NCBI RefSeq assembly: GCF_029873635.1
Contig: NC_080422.1
Span: forward strand, 4,816,001 to 4,880,000
Source: Malania oleifera
Lineage: Eukaryota > Streptophyta > Magnoliopsida > Santalales > Ximeniaceae
Direction: 5' to 3'
Length of the DNA: 64,000 nucleotides
A program made the position numbers and the translations under genes. The first letter of the stretch is position 1. Every line of letters starts with the position of its first letter. Of this stretch, positions 24,440 through 35,091 are shown one piece after another. Below the pieces are notes generated by a model. That model searched no databases. It was not told the DNA's origin and worked only from the letters and a program-made list of their open reading frames with translations.

Positions 24440-25469
24440 CTGTAGACTAGTTCCTTTTTTTATTATTTGAAATTCTCCCGCTGTCTTTTTGATTCAGTAA
24501 TTCGTTTGCTTTTTTGAGGTTTTTGGTGAATTGGGTATTCGATTTGAATACCCATTTGGGTGAAGAAAGTGTAAAAAATGGATTTTGACTGATATTGTAC
24601 AATTGTTATTAGTTTGTAAGACTCTTTTCTCAGGTAGGTACTGCTTTTCTTCTTCTCTCTTATATGCGTTTGGGTTCATTTTCTTTGATTTTTGGTGAAT
24701 TGGGTGTTCAAATTTGAGTACCATTTTGGTAAAAAGTCAAGTGTCAAAAATTAATTTTTGACTGAGATTCTGTTTTCGTCTATTTCTTCTTAGTTTTCCT
24801 ACTTTTTTTACCATGTGGTTACTGCTATTTTTTACTCTTAGCTGCATTTGGATTTTCCTGTGTCATTGATGGTGGGTTCAGTGAACTTCATTTCTGATTT
24901 ATAAGCTTCATTATCATCAGCTGTTAAGGCCATTTTTAGGTCTGCAAAGAGGAAGATGTCAAAACTCAACGTGAGAGAAGTGAAGAGTTGAGGAGGAATG
25001 ATGATGTGGGGTTTGCTTGCTTTTGAAAAGGAAAAGCTGGTTAAGAATGCTTTAATGGGCATAGGGAGGAATATGGCGATGGGAGTGGGAGTAATGATGG
25101 ATGCAGCAATTGGTGATTTGGTATATCTTTAAATGTAGGGGAGAGAACCAATTTTTCCAATGTGGGCGGCGTTTGATTTTGATTTGATTAAGATTAGGTT
25201 GAATGAGGAAGGGATGTGCTGTAAAGGGGCTTCCTTTAAGAAGAATTAAAATTAAAATTGATGCTTTTCTTCTAGCTGCTGCAATTATTGAACTGCAGAT
25301 CCAGGGGAGGAAGAAATGCGGAAAGCAGAGGGAAACGGCGTCGTTTGATGGGGCTGCTTGAGCCACCTGCTCCCAGGGCAGAGTGAGTCAGTGACAAGGT
25401 GGAGAACAGAGTGGGGGCTGTGGGTGTTTGTGTGTGTTCATTTTTAAGCTGATTTTGCGTTTATTTATA
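24440..25469. other. NHL 3' UTR and downstream noncoding DNA
   Basis: It follows the NHL stop codon. It includes a diverged direct duplication (24521-24857) and then about 600 bp with no recognised gene, only short open frames of low-complexity composition. Part of the first few hundred bases is probably the NHL 3' UTR. Confidence 0.45.
24521..24857. repeat. Diverged tandem duplication, about 170-bp unit, two copies
   Basis: Unit 1 (about 24521-24690) and unit 2 (about 24691-24857) share, in order: TTTTTGGTGAATTGGGT, TTTGA..TACCATTT or TACCCATTT, GTGTMAAAAAT, TTTTGACTGA, TACTGCT, and a final TGC.TTTGG. The identity is moderate, so the duplication is not recent. Confidence 0.6.
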
Positions 25470-25480
25470 GTTAGATATGC

Positions 25481-25699
25481 TCCTTTTTCTTCTTTTTTTT
25501 ATTACGCACAGGGTATTCACGTGTCCATTTTACGGTCCACATCGTTTATCCTACGTCCCTTGAAGTTGATCCCACAACTCCAAAAGAAAGATAAATTGAG
25601 GAGTTCAAGGGCGGAAACGAATCCGGAAGGGTTGAACACCTGACCTTGTAAGAGGCACTCTCGCAGCCCGCACTATCACTTGAATCACACCCTAGGGGT
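25481..25699 (-). mobile_element. tRNA-derived SINE, minus strand, copy 1
   Basis: The T-run at 25485-25500 is the 3' A-tail read in reverse, and the body runs to about 25699. It shares with copies 2 and 3 the CATTTTACGGTCCAC-type block, the CTTGAAGTTGA block and the tRNA-like head. Its flanks are GTTAGATATGC on the left (25470-25480) and GTTAAATATGC on the right (25700-25710), a TSD shared with its neighbours. Confidence 0.75.
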
Positions 25700-25710
25700 G
25701 TTAAATATGC

Positions 25711-25923
25711 TTTTTTTTTTTGGATTACACATCGGATATCCACATGTCTATTTTACGGTTCACATGATTAATCTTGCGCCTCTTGAAGTTGACCCCATAA
25801 CTCCAAAGGAAGGGTAAATTTATGAATCCAGGGGCAAAAATAAATTTGAAAGAGTTTGAACACCTGATCTTGTGAGAGGCACTCCCGTTACTCACGCTAC
25901 CACCTGAACCATACCTTGGGATC
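25711..25923 (-). mobile_element. tRNA-derived SINE, minus strand, copy 2
   Basis: A T-run at 25711-25721, then a body closely matching copy 1. In the tRNA-like head, minus strand, a box A-like stretch is the complement of CTACCACCTGAACC and a box B-like GTTCAAACTC follows it. Flanks are GTTAAATATGC and GTTAGATATGGA. Confidence 0.75.
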
Positions 25924-25935
25924 GTTAGATATGGA

Positions 25936-26171
25936 TTTTTTTTTTTTTTTGAATTACGTCCGGGTGTCCACCTACCGTCAACGACGTCCGTTTTACGGTC
26001 CGTCGCACCGGCCAGTGACTATTCCCACGCCCTGTAGAATGGCCCCACACACCACAGGGAGGTTAAATCAGGAGCTCAGGCGCTGAATCGAACCCGGGTG
26101 GGGAGGAAACCCTGACGCCATGAAGCGCACACCCGAAATCCGCTCAACCACCTGAGCTGCCCCCTGGGGCC
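25936..26171 (-). mobile_element. tRNA-derived SINE, minus strand, copy 3
   Basis: This is the best preserved copy. On the minus strand the head has box A (GCTCAGGTGGTTGAGC, complement of 26142-26157) and box B (GGGTTCGATTC, complement of about 26085-26095), the internal RNA polymerase III promoter of a tRNA-derived SINE. The T-run at 25936-25950 is its tail. The right flank is GTTAGATATGCATTTTT (26172-26188). It is more diverged from copies 1 and 2 than they are from each other, with extra sequence near 25965-26000. Confidence 0.8.
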
Positions 26172-26188
26172 GTTAGATATGCATTTTT

Positions 26189-26617
26189 GATTATGGGTAT
26201 GATTGACAAAGTGATTTTCTATAAAAATAAAAATAAAAAAAGGTTTATTTATTGTTGTTTGTTTGTTTTCAAGTGAGACAGAGGAGGGGCCAGGAAGAGC
26301 AGCAGTCCATGTGTATGTGGGGATTAGGGCTTTGGAATGCGGGTCAGCTTTTTGACATTTTGCCACCAAAGAATCACATTGTCACTTACTTACTCCTCCT
26401 ACCCTAAGCCTGCCCTAAAAATCAACCCTTCATGAGATACCACAAAACTTTACCTCAGGCTGCCCATTTGCTCACGCCAGTTACCATTCCCCTTTCTTTC
26501 TTGTTTTCTAATTTTTTAAAATGATAAAGGACTCAAAAGTTGAGGTTTTTTACATAAATATTAAGAAAAAAAAATACAAATATAAGTGAATGGGTGGACA
26601 TTTGCGCTTTGAACTTA
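26189..26617. other. Noncoding spacer, nothing recognised
   Basis: AT-rich with A-runs near 26220-26240. No gene and no repeat family recognised. Confidence 0.5.
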
Positions 26618-26620
26618 CTT

Positions 26621-26917
26621 GACTTTCCAAAAGTCGATAGTGTTTAAAACAAAAAACAAAAAGTTAACATAACCGATTTTTAGAAAATCGGTTTCTATAA
26701 GGTTCTCCCCTCGAGGTGTTGACACACTTGCCCCTACGTAGAGAAAAAATAAAAAATAAGAAATAAGAAGAAATAAACAATAAATTATTATTACTGACTT
26801 TTCAAAAGTCAGTTCTGCTTAGGACGGTATCTAAGGCGCTGACACGCCTACCCTCTATGCAGAAAAAGCCAAAATAAAATAAAATAAATAAATAGAACAG
26901 ACTTTTGGAAAGTCGGT
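26621..26917. repeat. Four short palindromes of GACTTTTNNAAAGTC type
   Basis: GACTTTCCAAAAGTC (26621-26635), ACCGATTTTTAGAAAATCGGT (26672-26692), ACTGACTTTTCAAAAGTCAGT (26793-26813) and CAGACTTTTGGAAAGTCGGTT (26898-26917 and one base beyond). Text between copies is also partly repeated (GTGTTGACACACTTGCCCCTACG against GCGCTGACACGCCTACCCTCTATG). They lie just upstream of the plant mobile domain relic. Confidence 0.65.
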
Positions 26918-27167
26918 TATGCTACGTGGTGTCCCCTCGTTTGCTCCCTGCCCCCCCCCCCCTCCTCTTCCCCCACCTCCTCTCCCTCCAACTCCTATTT
27001 ATTTCCTCCATTTCCGCTCCCTCCCTCCCACCCACTTGTGCTTCTCATCTCTTCTGCAATTCTCCTAAAGCCTCCCCACCACCTTCCCAAATTTCAGTGT
27101 TTATTTCAGTTTTATACATTTATTTCATATAATATTAAGGCATGGATTTAAGCCAACCGATCATTCT

Positions 27168-27512
27168 GCCCTGACATTTGGGGTCCTTCATCCCTCTTAC
27201 AGGGTATCGGAGGAGGATCATTCTGACGCCTTTAAAGGGCGTCAATGTGCGCACACATTAGAGACACAGTGATATGCTGATGTTAGAATCATTCCATGGA
27301 TTCAACGAGTGAGGTACTATCCACTGTACCAAATTTGGAACATTTGGCTTGACCACCATTTAATTAGCGCATTGCTGGAATGCTGGAGCCCTGAGACGCA
27401 CATATTTCACTTTCCCTACTATAAGACGAGAATAATGTTGCAGGATGTGACCATCATTACAGGATTACCTGTAGATGATAATGTTGTTACAAGGATGACA
27501 CAGTAGGACTAA
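27168..27512 (+). pseudogene. Plant mobile domain (PMD/MAIN-like) pseudogene, left part
   Basis: In one frame the translation reads like a plant mobile domain: RYYPLYQIWNIWLDHHLIS, then ALLECWSPETHIFHFPYYKT, then LQDVTIITGLPVDDNVV. PMD proteins include the MAIN/MAIL nuclear proteins and transposon-borne relatives. An in-frame TGA (about 27269) lies upstream of the best-conserved part, and TAG and TAA codons follow it near 27503 and 27509, just before the Gypsy insertion at 27518. No complete start region is seen. It was probably already dead, or of transposon origin, before the insertion. Confidence 0.7.
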
Positions 27513-27662
27513 CTACCTGTAGTAACCGGAAAAAAAAAATATATATATATAATAATAATAATAATAAAATAATAAAATAATAAAATAAAATTAATTAATT
27601 AAATTAACAAGTAAAATGAATAGGAACAAATATATATATATATATATATAAATATTAAAGCA

Positions 27663-27705
<43 letters not shown>

Positions 27706-27712
27706 AGTATGA

Positions 27713-27791
27713 AAGCTTCTTCAAGAAGCTATACTTTAATTAAGGTTTACTATTATATATATAAAATAACACAAGCTTCTTCAAGAAGCTT
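27713..27791 (+). promoter_or_regulatory. Paired AAGCTTCTTCAAGAAGCTT palindromes around a TATA box
   Basis: Two 19-base palindromes (27713-27731 and 27773-27791), each with a TTCNNGAA core, flank TATATATATAAAA (about 27754-27765). TTCNNGAA is the core of plant heat-shock elements. The 3' LTR keeps both copies in slightly altered form (35099-35114 and 35158-35174). This is the likely U3 core promoter; stress control is inferred only. Confidence 0.55.
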
Positions 27792-28524
27792 GCTTATATT
27801 TTTTTTGGAAGTGCTTTCTCTCTCTCTCTCTCTTCTCCCTCTCTCCTACGACTCTCTCTCTCTTCGATTCCGGGCTAGTTTTACGCCGGATCGACAAACC
27901 GAAACCACCACGACGCTTCTGGCGAAGTTCTCTACAAGTCTGCCGGAACGGATCGTCAGGAAAACGAAGTTGGATTTCATCCCAAATCCAAGGTAAGGTT
28001 TTATATTCAATATTTGGATTTTTGACAGTTGAAGAAAGTAATATACGCGTAAAAATACTGAACTTTAATACTGAAAATTTTCAGTTCCAGGGTATTGATT
28101 GGGAACGTTAGGAATCATCCCTAAGTTGAGGTAAGACTTTTTAAGTCGAATTTGACTTAGTGGTAGTTATAGAAAATATTGTACGTACGAAAATACTAAA
28201 CTTTAATTCTGTGAGTTTTCATTTTCAAGGTATTGAGTTGAGAACCTTGTGGGTACGGGGAAGATTTTCTTAGGGGCTTTTCAGGAATCAGGTAAGGGGA
28301 TCAACTAAGCTAGTTTTGTTTTGAGAAAATGTATGTATATATATATAGCATCTGGTTTCAGGAAAAATAAATATATTTATATATATGATTTATATTTAGA
28401 AAATACTGTTTAAATGATGATATGTTGAATACGTAGAAAATTTGTTTAGTGTGGCATGAGTATAAAAATGTTGTGAAATACTGTTTTTTTTTTTTTGGAA
28501 TGGGGACGATATGGATTTCTATGA

Positions 28525-28780
28525 TGGAAAACCGGCGTACGGCTGAGATATTTTTATATGTATATGTGATTTGCCGGCGTATGGGCCGTGCTATGTGGAT
28601 GAGATTTGCCGGCGTACGGGCCGTGCTATGTGATTTGCCAGCGTACGGGCTGTGCTATGTGATTGCCGGCGTACGGGCCGTGCTATGTGGTTTGCCAGCG
28701 TACGGGCTGTGCTATGTGATTTGCCGGCGTATGGGCCGTGCTATGTTAAAATGTGTAATACCGGCGTACGGGCCGATGAT
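28525..28780 (+). repeat. GC-rich minisatellite in the 5' LTR, about 28-bp unit, eight copies
   Basis: The unit is TTTGCCGGCGTACGGGCC followed by GTGCTATGTGA. Eight imperfect copies, most spaced 28-29 bp. Six have arms CGGC and GCCG around a six-base spacer. The two variant copies (about 28638 and 28694) have CAGC and GCTG, so both arms differ and pairing is kept. Confidence 0.85.
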
Positions 28781-29783
28781 TTTCATGATACACGTATATA
28801 TGTAAAATGATATGATTGATGTGAAAATAAATGATATGAGATATTTATGTATCACGGTTTTAGTATATGTATATGATATCAGAACCTGGTTGGCTTGGTC
28901 TAGGCTAGCACTTGCACGGTATCGTTGCTATGTGTCCATGGTCCTCGTGATCATGATATCTGTGTTAACGCCGCTGTACGGAGTAGTGTGAGATTGGATG
29001 GTCGATGTGGTTATTTTCAAGAAGTGTGCTGTTATCGCCCCTGGTGTACGGACCAGTCTGGGTAGACCCATCGGACCTACAGACTACTGTTTGACTTGGC
29101 AGTGGTCGGCCAACCATTGTCAGGTCCCGCCTTCGGGCCACACAACCCAGTCATGTGGGGGTAATACATGACAACAGCCAGCTAACCTACCAGGATTGTT
29201 TTATGTTATTATTAGTGTATGAGATGAGATATGTTTATGAAAATGCAGTATATTCTGCTATGTGTTGATATGCATATATTTTTCCATATTTGATAAACAG
29301 TATTGAATATGTTATGTATGGTATATGTAGAACACAAAATACTCATGTTGCCACACACTGGTATTAATTTATTTCCCTTACTGAGAGGTGTCTCACCCCT
29401 AAATCTTATACATTTTTCAGGAGCCCCTGATAGGAGAGCGGGAAAAGCCCCGCTGATCTAGATCAGTTGTTTGCCCTCTTTGGAAGGGTAAGTTTTTGGT
29501 AGGGATAGTTAGGTTTTGTGGGAGATTGTCCCTAGATTTCATTTTTGAGATGTATATACTGTGAGATAGTAATTGTAGTGACTCTGGTATGTGTTATGCA
29601 CAATATGATGAGATGTATATGATTTTATACTTTCTGCTGCGTAGGCTTCTGCTGTATGTTTTGTTATATCCCTGGTGCCCACGGGCCCAGGTGGATTGTG
29701 ACCTGCTGAGTTGGGATGTATAATGTGATGATAATTTATTTATAAAAAAAAAATATATGTGAAAAAGGAGCACGTCGTTACAG

Positions 29784-29797
29784 TTGGTATCAGAGCC
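29784..29797 (+). other. Primer binding site of the young Gypsy element
   Basis: TTGGTATCAGAGCC begins two bases after the 5' LTR ends. TGGTATCAGAGC is the standard complement of the 3' end of plant initiator-Met tRNA and primes minus-strand DNA synthesis in many plant LTR elements. Confidence 0.92.
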
Positions 29798-30016
29798 TAG
29801 GTTACTAGGTTCTGTAGACTTTAGAGTGCAGCAGGAACAATACCAGAGTTTAGGAAATGATTTGAGGTTTTGTTCTACAGTCTAGAAGCAGGACTTCCGT
29901 GATAGTTTCTGTGTTTTTCCTGAGGTGACGATTTCAGGAAAACCATAGTAAGCTATTGTCGGGTTGTGTTCCTAGAATGTAGGACTGGGGATTAACAATG
30001 AGTTAGAAATGTTGAG

Positions 30017-33000
30017 ATGAGTGGTGAGGATAGGTGGGTAAATTATGAGGATAGGATTACTGAATTGCAACTGCTATTTTCCAGGATGGATCCAGAAGGA
30101 AATAGTGCCCATGCAAGTGGCAGTGATGGAGCAGGACCATCAGGTGCAGCTAGGACCGACTCTGATGCGGTATTACGTAGCGTGGCTCAGCAAGTTATGG
30201 CTGAGATTGCTAGGAGCTCGAGGGAGCAGAGTGGTCCATCTATAGGCCATGGGTGCACTATAGAGAAATTTACAAAGATGAATCCTCCGGCGTTCACAGG
30301 TGGAGTTGATCCAGTAGCCGCTGAGAACTGGATGCAGGAGATTGAGAAAATCTTGGCTGTGCTGCAATGTACTGAGGAACAGAGGGTCCTCTTTGCCACC
30401 TATAAATTGACAGGAGAGGCTGAGAGGTGGTGGACTGCGGTGAGACTATTAGAGCAGCAGAGGGTGACTCCAATAGCTATGACATGGGACCGGTTTAAAG
30501 ATTTGTTCTTTGACAGATATTTTCCAGCTACTGTGAGGGAGGCTAAGGTAGAAGAGTTCCTGAGTCTGAAGCAGGGACAGCTATCCGTCCAGCAGTATGC
30601 AGCACGTTTTATCGAGCTCTCTCGATTCGCCCCATACATTGTTCCTGATGAGGTGAAGAAGGCGAGGCAGTTTGAGAGAGGCCTGAGGCGGAGTATATTC
30701 AGGCAGGTGGTGGTGCTGCGGATCCAGGACTTCGCTGAGTTGGTCGACAGGGCGGCCTTGGCAGAGATTGGTGAGCGTCTTGATGCGGATGAGCAGGGAC
30801 AGAGGAAGAGATCTACATCTACGAGCTACCAGCAGGGTCACAAGCCAGGTCAGTGGAGGAGAGGTAATCATGGTACAGGGCGGAGACAGGAGACGGGAGG
30901 ACGCCAGGTGCAGACAGGGCAGGGTCCTCCAGTTTGTCAGACTTGTGGTAGGAGACACTGGGGAGAGTGTCGAGCTGGTGGTGTAGTGTGTTACCGCTGT
31001 GGTAGATCGGGACATATAGTGCGAGATTGTCCTACCCCGCCAGATGCAGCTCCGGTGTGCTATCGCTGCGGTAGATCGGGGCACATGGTACGAGACTGCC
31101 CTACTCCACCAGATGCAGTTCCAGCTCCTAGACCATACCGGGGAGGTTATCAGGCACCACGGGGGGGCCAGCAGAGGAATACGGCTCCAGTCAGGGTGTT
31201 TACTCTGACGCCGGGTGAGGCTGAGGCGTCAGGTGACGTGGTGACAGGTATGGTCATTATGCTTTCTTTTAAAGTTATTGCATTATTTGATTCAGGAGCT
31301 ACACACTCGTTTGTGTCCTTGGGGTGTATTAAATTATTTGAGGTTGAAACACAATCATTAGATGTTGAATTATTGGTATCTACACCGACTGGGTCGGTAG
31401 TGAGGTGTGGTAGGGTACTCCGCAACTGCCCAGTAGAGATTCAGGGGAAAACATTGTCTGTTGATTTGATAGTGTTAGACATGCATGGGTTTGACGTTAT
31501 ATTTGGCATGGATTGGCTAGCGGCTAATTTTGCCAGCATAGATTGTCGTGCACGAGAGGTGATATTTAGACCCCCGGGGGAAGCAGAATTCAAGTTTGTA
31601 GGGTCGCATGTACAATCCCCGCCTCAGCTAGTTTCAGCTATTCAGGCCAGGAGACTACTGCTGAGTGGTTGTCAGGGGTTTGTGGCGGTTGTGAAAGAGA
31701 TGTCAGAGAATGAGTCGAAACTTGCTAGCACACTTGTAGTGAAGGAGTTTGTGGATGTTTTTCCAGATGAGTTACCAGGCTTGCCACCCGACCGTGAGGT
31801 GGATTTCTCTATTGATCTACCTCCCGGTACAGCGCCGATTTCTAAAGTACCTTATCGAATGGCACCAGTGGAGTTAGCAGAATTGAAAAATCAGTTGCAA
31901 GATCTGCTAGATAAGGGCTTCATACGGCCCAGTGTATCTCCGTGGGGAGCTCCAGTTTTATTTGTGAAAAAGAAAGACGGGACTATGAGGATGTGTATAG
32001 ACTATAGGGAGATAAATAAAGTGACAATCAAGAATAGGTATCCTCTAACCCGTATCGATGATTTGTTTGACCACCTCCAGGGTACACGGGTGTATTCGAA
32101 GATTGATCTCAGATCTGGCTACCATCAGGTGAAGGTGAAAGCAGAAGACGTCTCAAAGACGGCCTTCAGGACTAGGTATGGGCATTACGAGTTTCTAGTG
32201 ATGCCGTTTGGTTTGACGAATGCTCCTGCGGTATTTATGGACTTGATGAATAGAGTCTTCCACCAATACCTAGACCAGTTTGTTGTTGTTTTTATTGATG
32301 ATGTACTAGTCTATTCTAGGAACTATGAGGAGCATGAGACGCACTTGAGGCAGGTTTTGCAGACACTTCGGGAAAAGAAGTTGTACGCCAAGTTCAGTAA
32401 ATGTGAATTTTGGCTGGAGAAGGTCGTGTTCTTGGGGCATGTTGTATCTGGAGGCGGTATTTCTGTGGATCCTAGCAAGATTGAGGCTGTAGTGAATTGG
32501 GCTAGACCGAGAAATGTCCAGGAGATCAGGAGTTTCTTGGGGCTAGCAGGCTATTACCGTCGTTTTGTTGAGGGATTCTCAGCTTTGTCAGGGCCCTTGA
32601 CACGACTGACGAGGAAGAATGTTAGATTTGAGTGGGACGATAGTTGTGAGCAGAGTTTTCAGGAGCTGAAGCAGAGACTAGTCACAGCACCAGTGTTGAT
32701 CATCCCATGTGGGGGTGAAGGGTATACCATTTACAGTGATGCGTCCTTGAAGGGACTTGGCTGTGTATTAATGCAGCATGGCAGGGTAGTGGCGTATGCA
32801 TCCAGACAATTGAAAGAATATGAGAAGAACTACCCTACCCATGATCTTGAGTTGGCTGCAGTGGTACACGCACTGAAGATTTGGAGGCATTACCTGTATG
32901 GTGAGCAGTGTGAGATCTTCTCCGACCATAAAAGTTTGAAGTATTTCTTTACGCAGAAAGAACTGAATATGAGGCAGAGAAGGTGGTTGGAGCTGATTAA

Positions 33001-34438
33001 GGATTTTGATTGTACCATCAGTTATCACCCAGGGAAAGCAAACGTGGTAGCTGATGCGTTGAGCAGGAAATCCAGGGAGCCGGTGTTGGCGGCTATGGGG
33101 ATCCAGCATCCGATCATAATGGATCTGGAGAGACTCGGCATAGAGTTGGTGGAGAGTAATCTCCCAGTATGTATTGCCAGCCTAGTGGTACAGCCTACCC
33201 TGCAGGAGAGAATTAAAGCTGCCCAGAAGGAAGATCCAGAGCTAGTGAAGGTGATAGACAGAGTACAGAGTGGGCAGGGGGAGGAGTTCAGTATCGCAGA
33301 TGATGGAGCTTTGCAGTTCCGTTCCAGATTATGTGTTCCTGCTGATACTGAGATCAGGAAGACTATTCTAGAGGAGGCTCACAGATCTTTGTATACAGTT
33401 CATCCCGGTAGTACGAAGATGTACAGAGATCTGCGAGAGTCATACTGGTGGAGTGGTATGAAGAGAGAGATTGCTGAGTATGTAGCACAGTGTTTGACGT
33501 GCCAGCAGGTAAAGGCTGAGCACCAGAGACCGGCAGGGCAGTTGCAGCCGTTATTCATCCCGGAGTGGAAGTGGGATCACATATCGATGGACTTCGTGTC
33601 AGGACTGCCGACGACGTTACATGGTCATAATGCCATCTGGGTGATTGTTGATCGATTGACGAAGACCACCCACTTTATTCCCATCAAGATCAGCTACTCC
33701 CTCAGCCGTTTAGCGGAGATTTACATTCAGGAGATAGTACGTTCTCATGGGGTGCCTGTATCTATTGTATTGAATCGAGACCCACGATTCACATCACGAT
33801 TTTGGAGGAGTTTGCAGGAGGCTCTGGGGTCTCAGTTATCGTTTAGTACGGCATTCCATCCTCAGTCAGACGGGCAGACTGAGAGGACGATACAGATATT
33901 AGAGGACATGCTCAGAGCGTGTGCACTAGACTTTGGGGGTAGTTGGACTCAGTTCATGCCATTAGTAGAATTTGCGTATAATAACAGTTATCAGTCTAGC
34001 ATTGGCATGGCATCATTTGAGGCTCTGTACGGTAGGAGATGTCATTCTCCTTTGTTTTGGGATGAAGTGGGTGAGCGGCGAGTAGTGGGGCCAGAGCTGG
34101 TTCAGCAGGCATGTGATAAAGTTCGTCTTATCAGGGACAGAATCAGTGCAGCTCAGAGTCGACAGAAGAGTTATGTCGACCATCGCCGCAAGAATTTAGA
34201 GTTTGACGTAGGTGATCACGTATTTTTGAAGATAGCTCCGATGAAAGGGGTTATGCGATTTGGGAGGAAGGGTAAACTTAGTCCTAGGTTTATCGGTCCA
34301 TTTGAGATTCTAGATAAAGTGGGACCGGTAGCCTACAGGCTAGCTTTGCCACCTGTATTGTCCAGGATTCACAACGTATTTCATGTTGCTATGTTGAGGA
34401 AATACGTCCCTAGACCCTTCTCATGTCATCAATTATGA
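30017..34438 (+). CDS. Gypsy gag-pol polyprotein frame, 1473 aa (retrotransposon)
   Basis: A long open frame of the young Gypsy element, not a host gene. Domains by rough residue position: gag capsid-like region 90-250; two CCHC zinc knuckles near 325-340 and 348-363 ([15 protein letters not shown] type); aspartic protease with [11 protein letters not shown] near 422-433; reverse transcriptase about 590-770, with [13 protein letters not shown] and the FIDDVLVY active-site box near 757; RNase H about 900-1015 ([10 protein letters not shown]); integrase about 1100-1340, with the HHCC zinc site ([17 protein letters not shown]); and a [14 protein letters not shown] region near the end. Internal starts exist at residues 1 and 24, and the second matches the gag start seen in element E. 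The single-frame gag-pol fits the Gypsy habit of one polyprotein. Confidence 0.93.
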   Translation: MSGEDRWVNYEDRITELQLLFSRMDPEGNSAHASGSDGAGPSGAARTDSDAVLRSVAQQVMAEIARSSREQSGPSIGHGCTIEKFTKMNPPAFTGGVDPVAAENWMQEIEKILAVLQCTEEQRVLFATYKLTGEAERWWTAVRLLEQQRVTPIAMTWDRFKDLFFDRYFPATVREAKVEEFLSLKQGQLSVQQYAARFIELSRFAPYIVPDEVKKARQFERGLRRSIFRQVVVLRIQDFAELVDRAALAEIGERLDADEQGQRKRSTSTSYQQGHKPGQWRRGNHGTGRRQETGGRQVQTGQGPPVCQTCGRRHWGECRAGGVVCYRCGRSGHIVRDCPTPPDAAPVCYRCGRSGHMVRDCPTPPDAVPAPRPYRGGYQAPRGGQQRNTAPVRVFTLTPGEAEASGDVVTGMVIMLSFKVIALFDSGATHSFVSLGCIKLFEVETQSLDVELLVSTPTGSVVRCGRVLRNCPVEIQGKTLSVDLIVLDMHGFDVIFGMDWLAANFASIDCRAREVIFRPPGEAEFKFVGSHVQSPPQLVSAIQARRLLLSGCQGFVAVVKEMSENESKLASTLVVKEFVDVFPDELPGLPPDREVDFSIDLPPGTAPISKVPYRMAPVELAELKNQLQDLLDKGFIRPSVSPWGAPVLFVKKKDGTMRMCIDYREINKVTIKNRYPLTRIDDLFDHLQGTRVYSKIDLRSGYHQVKVKAEDVSKTAFRTRYGHYEFLVMPFGLTNAPAVFMDLMNRVFHQYLDQFVVVFIDDVLVYSRNYEEHETHLRQVLQTLREKKLYAKFSKCEFWLEKVVFLGHVVSGGGISVDPSKIEAVVNWARPRNVQEIRSFLGLAGYYRRFVEGFSALSGPLTRLTRKNVRFEWDDSCEQSFQELKQRLVTAPVLIIPCGGEGYTIYSDASLKGLGCVLMQHGRVVAYASRQLKEYEKNYPTHDLELAAVVHALKIWRHYLYGEQCEIFSDHKSLKYFFTQKELNMRQRRWLELIKDFDCTISYHPGKANVVADALSRKSREPVLAAMGIQHPIIMDLERLGIELVESNLPVCIASLVVQPTLQERIKAAQKEDPELVKVIDRVQSGQGEEFSIADDGALQFRSRLCVPADTEIRKTILEEAHRSLYTVHPGSTKMYRDLRESYWWSGMKREIAEYVAQCLTCQQVKAEHQRPAGQLQPLFIPEWKWDHISMDFVSGLPTTLHGHNAIWVIVDRLTKTTHFIPIKISYSLSRLAEIYIQEIVRSHGVPVSIVLNRDPRFTSRFWRSLQEALGSQLSFSTAFHPQSDGQTERTIQILEDMLRACALDFGGSWTQFMPLVEFAYNNSYQSSIGMASFEALYGRRCHSPLFWDEVGERRVVGPELVQQACDKVRLIRDRISAAQSRQKSYVDHRRKNLEFDVGDHVFLKIAPMKGVMRFGRKGKLSPRFIGPFEILDKVGPVAYRLALPPVLSRIHNVFHVAMLRKYVPRPFSCHQL

Positions 34439-34877
34439 TGAGTTGGGAGCTTAGTGATTCACTGGGATATGAGGAGGTACCAGTACAGATTCTGGATAGG
34501 AAAGTGCAAGAGCTACTGTAACAGGACGATTCCTCAATAAAAGTCGTTGTGAGGAATCATGCAGTAGAAGAGGCTTCTTGGGAGTCTGAGGAGCAGATGA
34601 AGCAGAGGTATCCGCATTTATTTCAAGAAGTCTGAGTGAATAAATGTAAATAGTTAAGTAGTTTTATGTTGTAGGTACATGTAATAGTTGAATAGTGTAG
34701 TACTTTAGTTTTGGGAGAATGGTTTTTCTTTTGTATATGTAATCTTCCAAGACTCGAGATGTAACCACGGTATTCCTCCGCCATAAGTGAGGGTAGGTAA
34801 TAAAATGAGTAGACCCTTTATCCTGATTAAAGGATGGCGAGTATGGAAACAGTAAATTTCGAGGACGAAATTCTTTT
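34439..34877 (+). other. 3' internal region of the young Gypsy element
   Basis: Between the long frame and the polypurine tract. It contains sequence related to the chromodomain-like tail of this family (compare the tail of element A at 7523-7768) and a box around CGGTATTCCTCCGCCATAAG (34770-34789) that is also found near the 3' LTRs of A, E and F. Confidence 0.75.
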
Positions 34878-34890
34878 AAGGGGGGAGGAA
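34878..34890 (+). other. Polypurine tract of the young Gypsy element
   Basis: AAGGGGGGAGGAA lies directly against the 3' LTR start (TGTAGTAACC at 34891). It is the standard plus-strand primer site. Confidence 0.9.
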
Positions 34891-34910
34891 TGTAGTAACC
34901 GGAAAAAAAA

Positions 34911-34965
<55 letters not shown>

Positions 34966-35047
34966 TAAAATAAAATTAATTAATTAAATTAACAAGTAAA
35001 ATGAATAGGAACAAATATATATATATATATATATAAATATTAAAGCA

Positions 35048-35091
<44 letters not shown>

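Larger units (their letters stand above)
27518..29782 (+). repeat. 5' LTR of the young Gypsy element
   Basis: 2265 bp. Order: (TG)n(TA)n microsatellite (about 27665-27704), paired palindromes around a TATA box (27713-27791), CT-rich stretch (about 27810-27870), shared leader block (about 27900-27995), GC-rich minisatellite (28525-28780), GGTACCG-type palindrome (28914-28929), TCATGTGGGGGTAATACATGACA box (near 29150), and a GAGAGGTGTCTCACCCCTAAAT box near 29382. Confidence 0.95.

Noticed and set aside
26085-26158. Possible tRNA gene on the minus strand
   Set aside because: Box A and box B are present but there is no complete cloverleaf, and the sequence is the head of a SINE with a T-run tail and target duplications.
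27709-27996. Short open frame through the LTR leader of the young Gypsy element
   Set aside because: It lies in a CT-rich leader plus the shared block, has low-complexity sequence (Ser/Leu-rich), and the frame is not kept in all copies. Kept as an idea within a finding, not annotated as a gene.
28525-28780. CRISPR-like regular repeats
   Set aside because: Units are adjacent tandem copies with only short, near-identical joints rather than unique spacers, inside a plant LTR.
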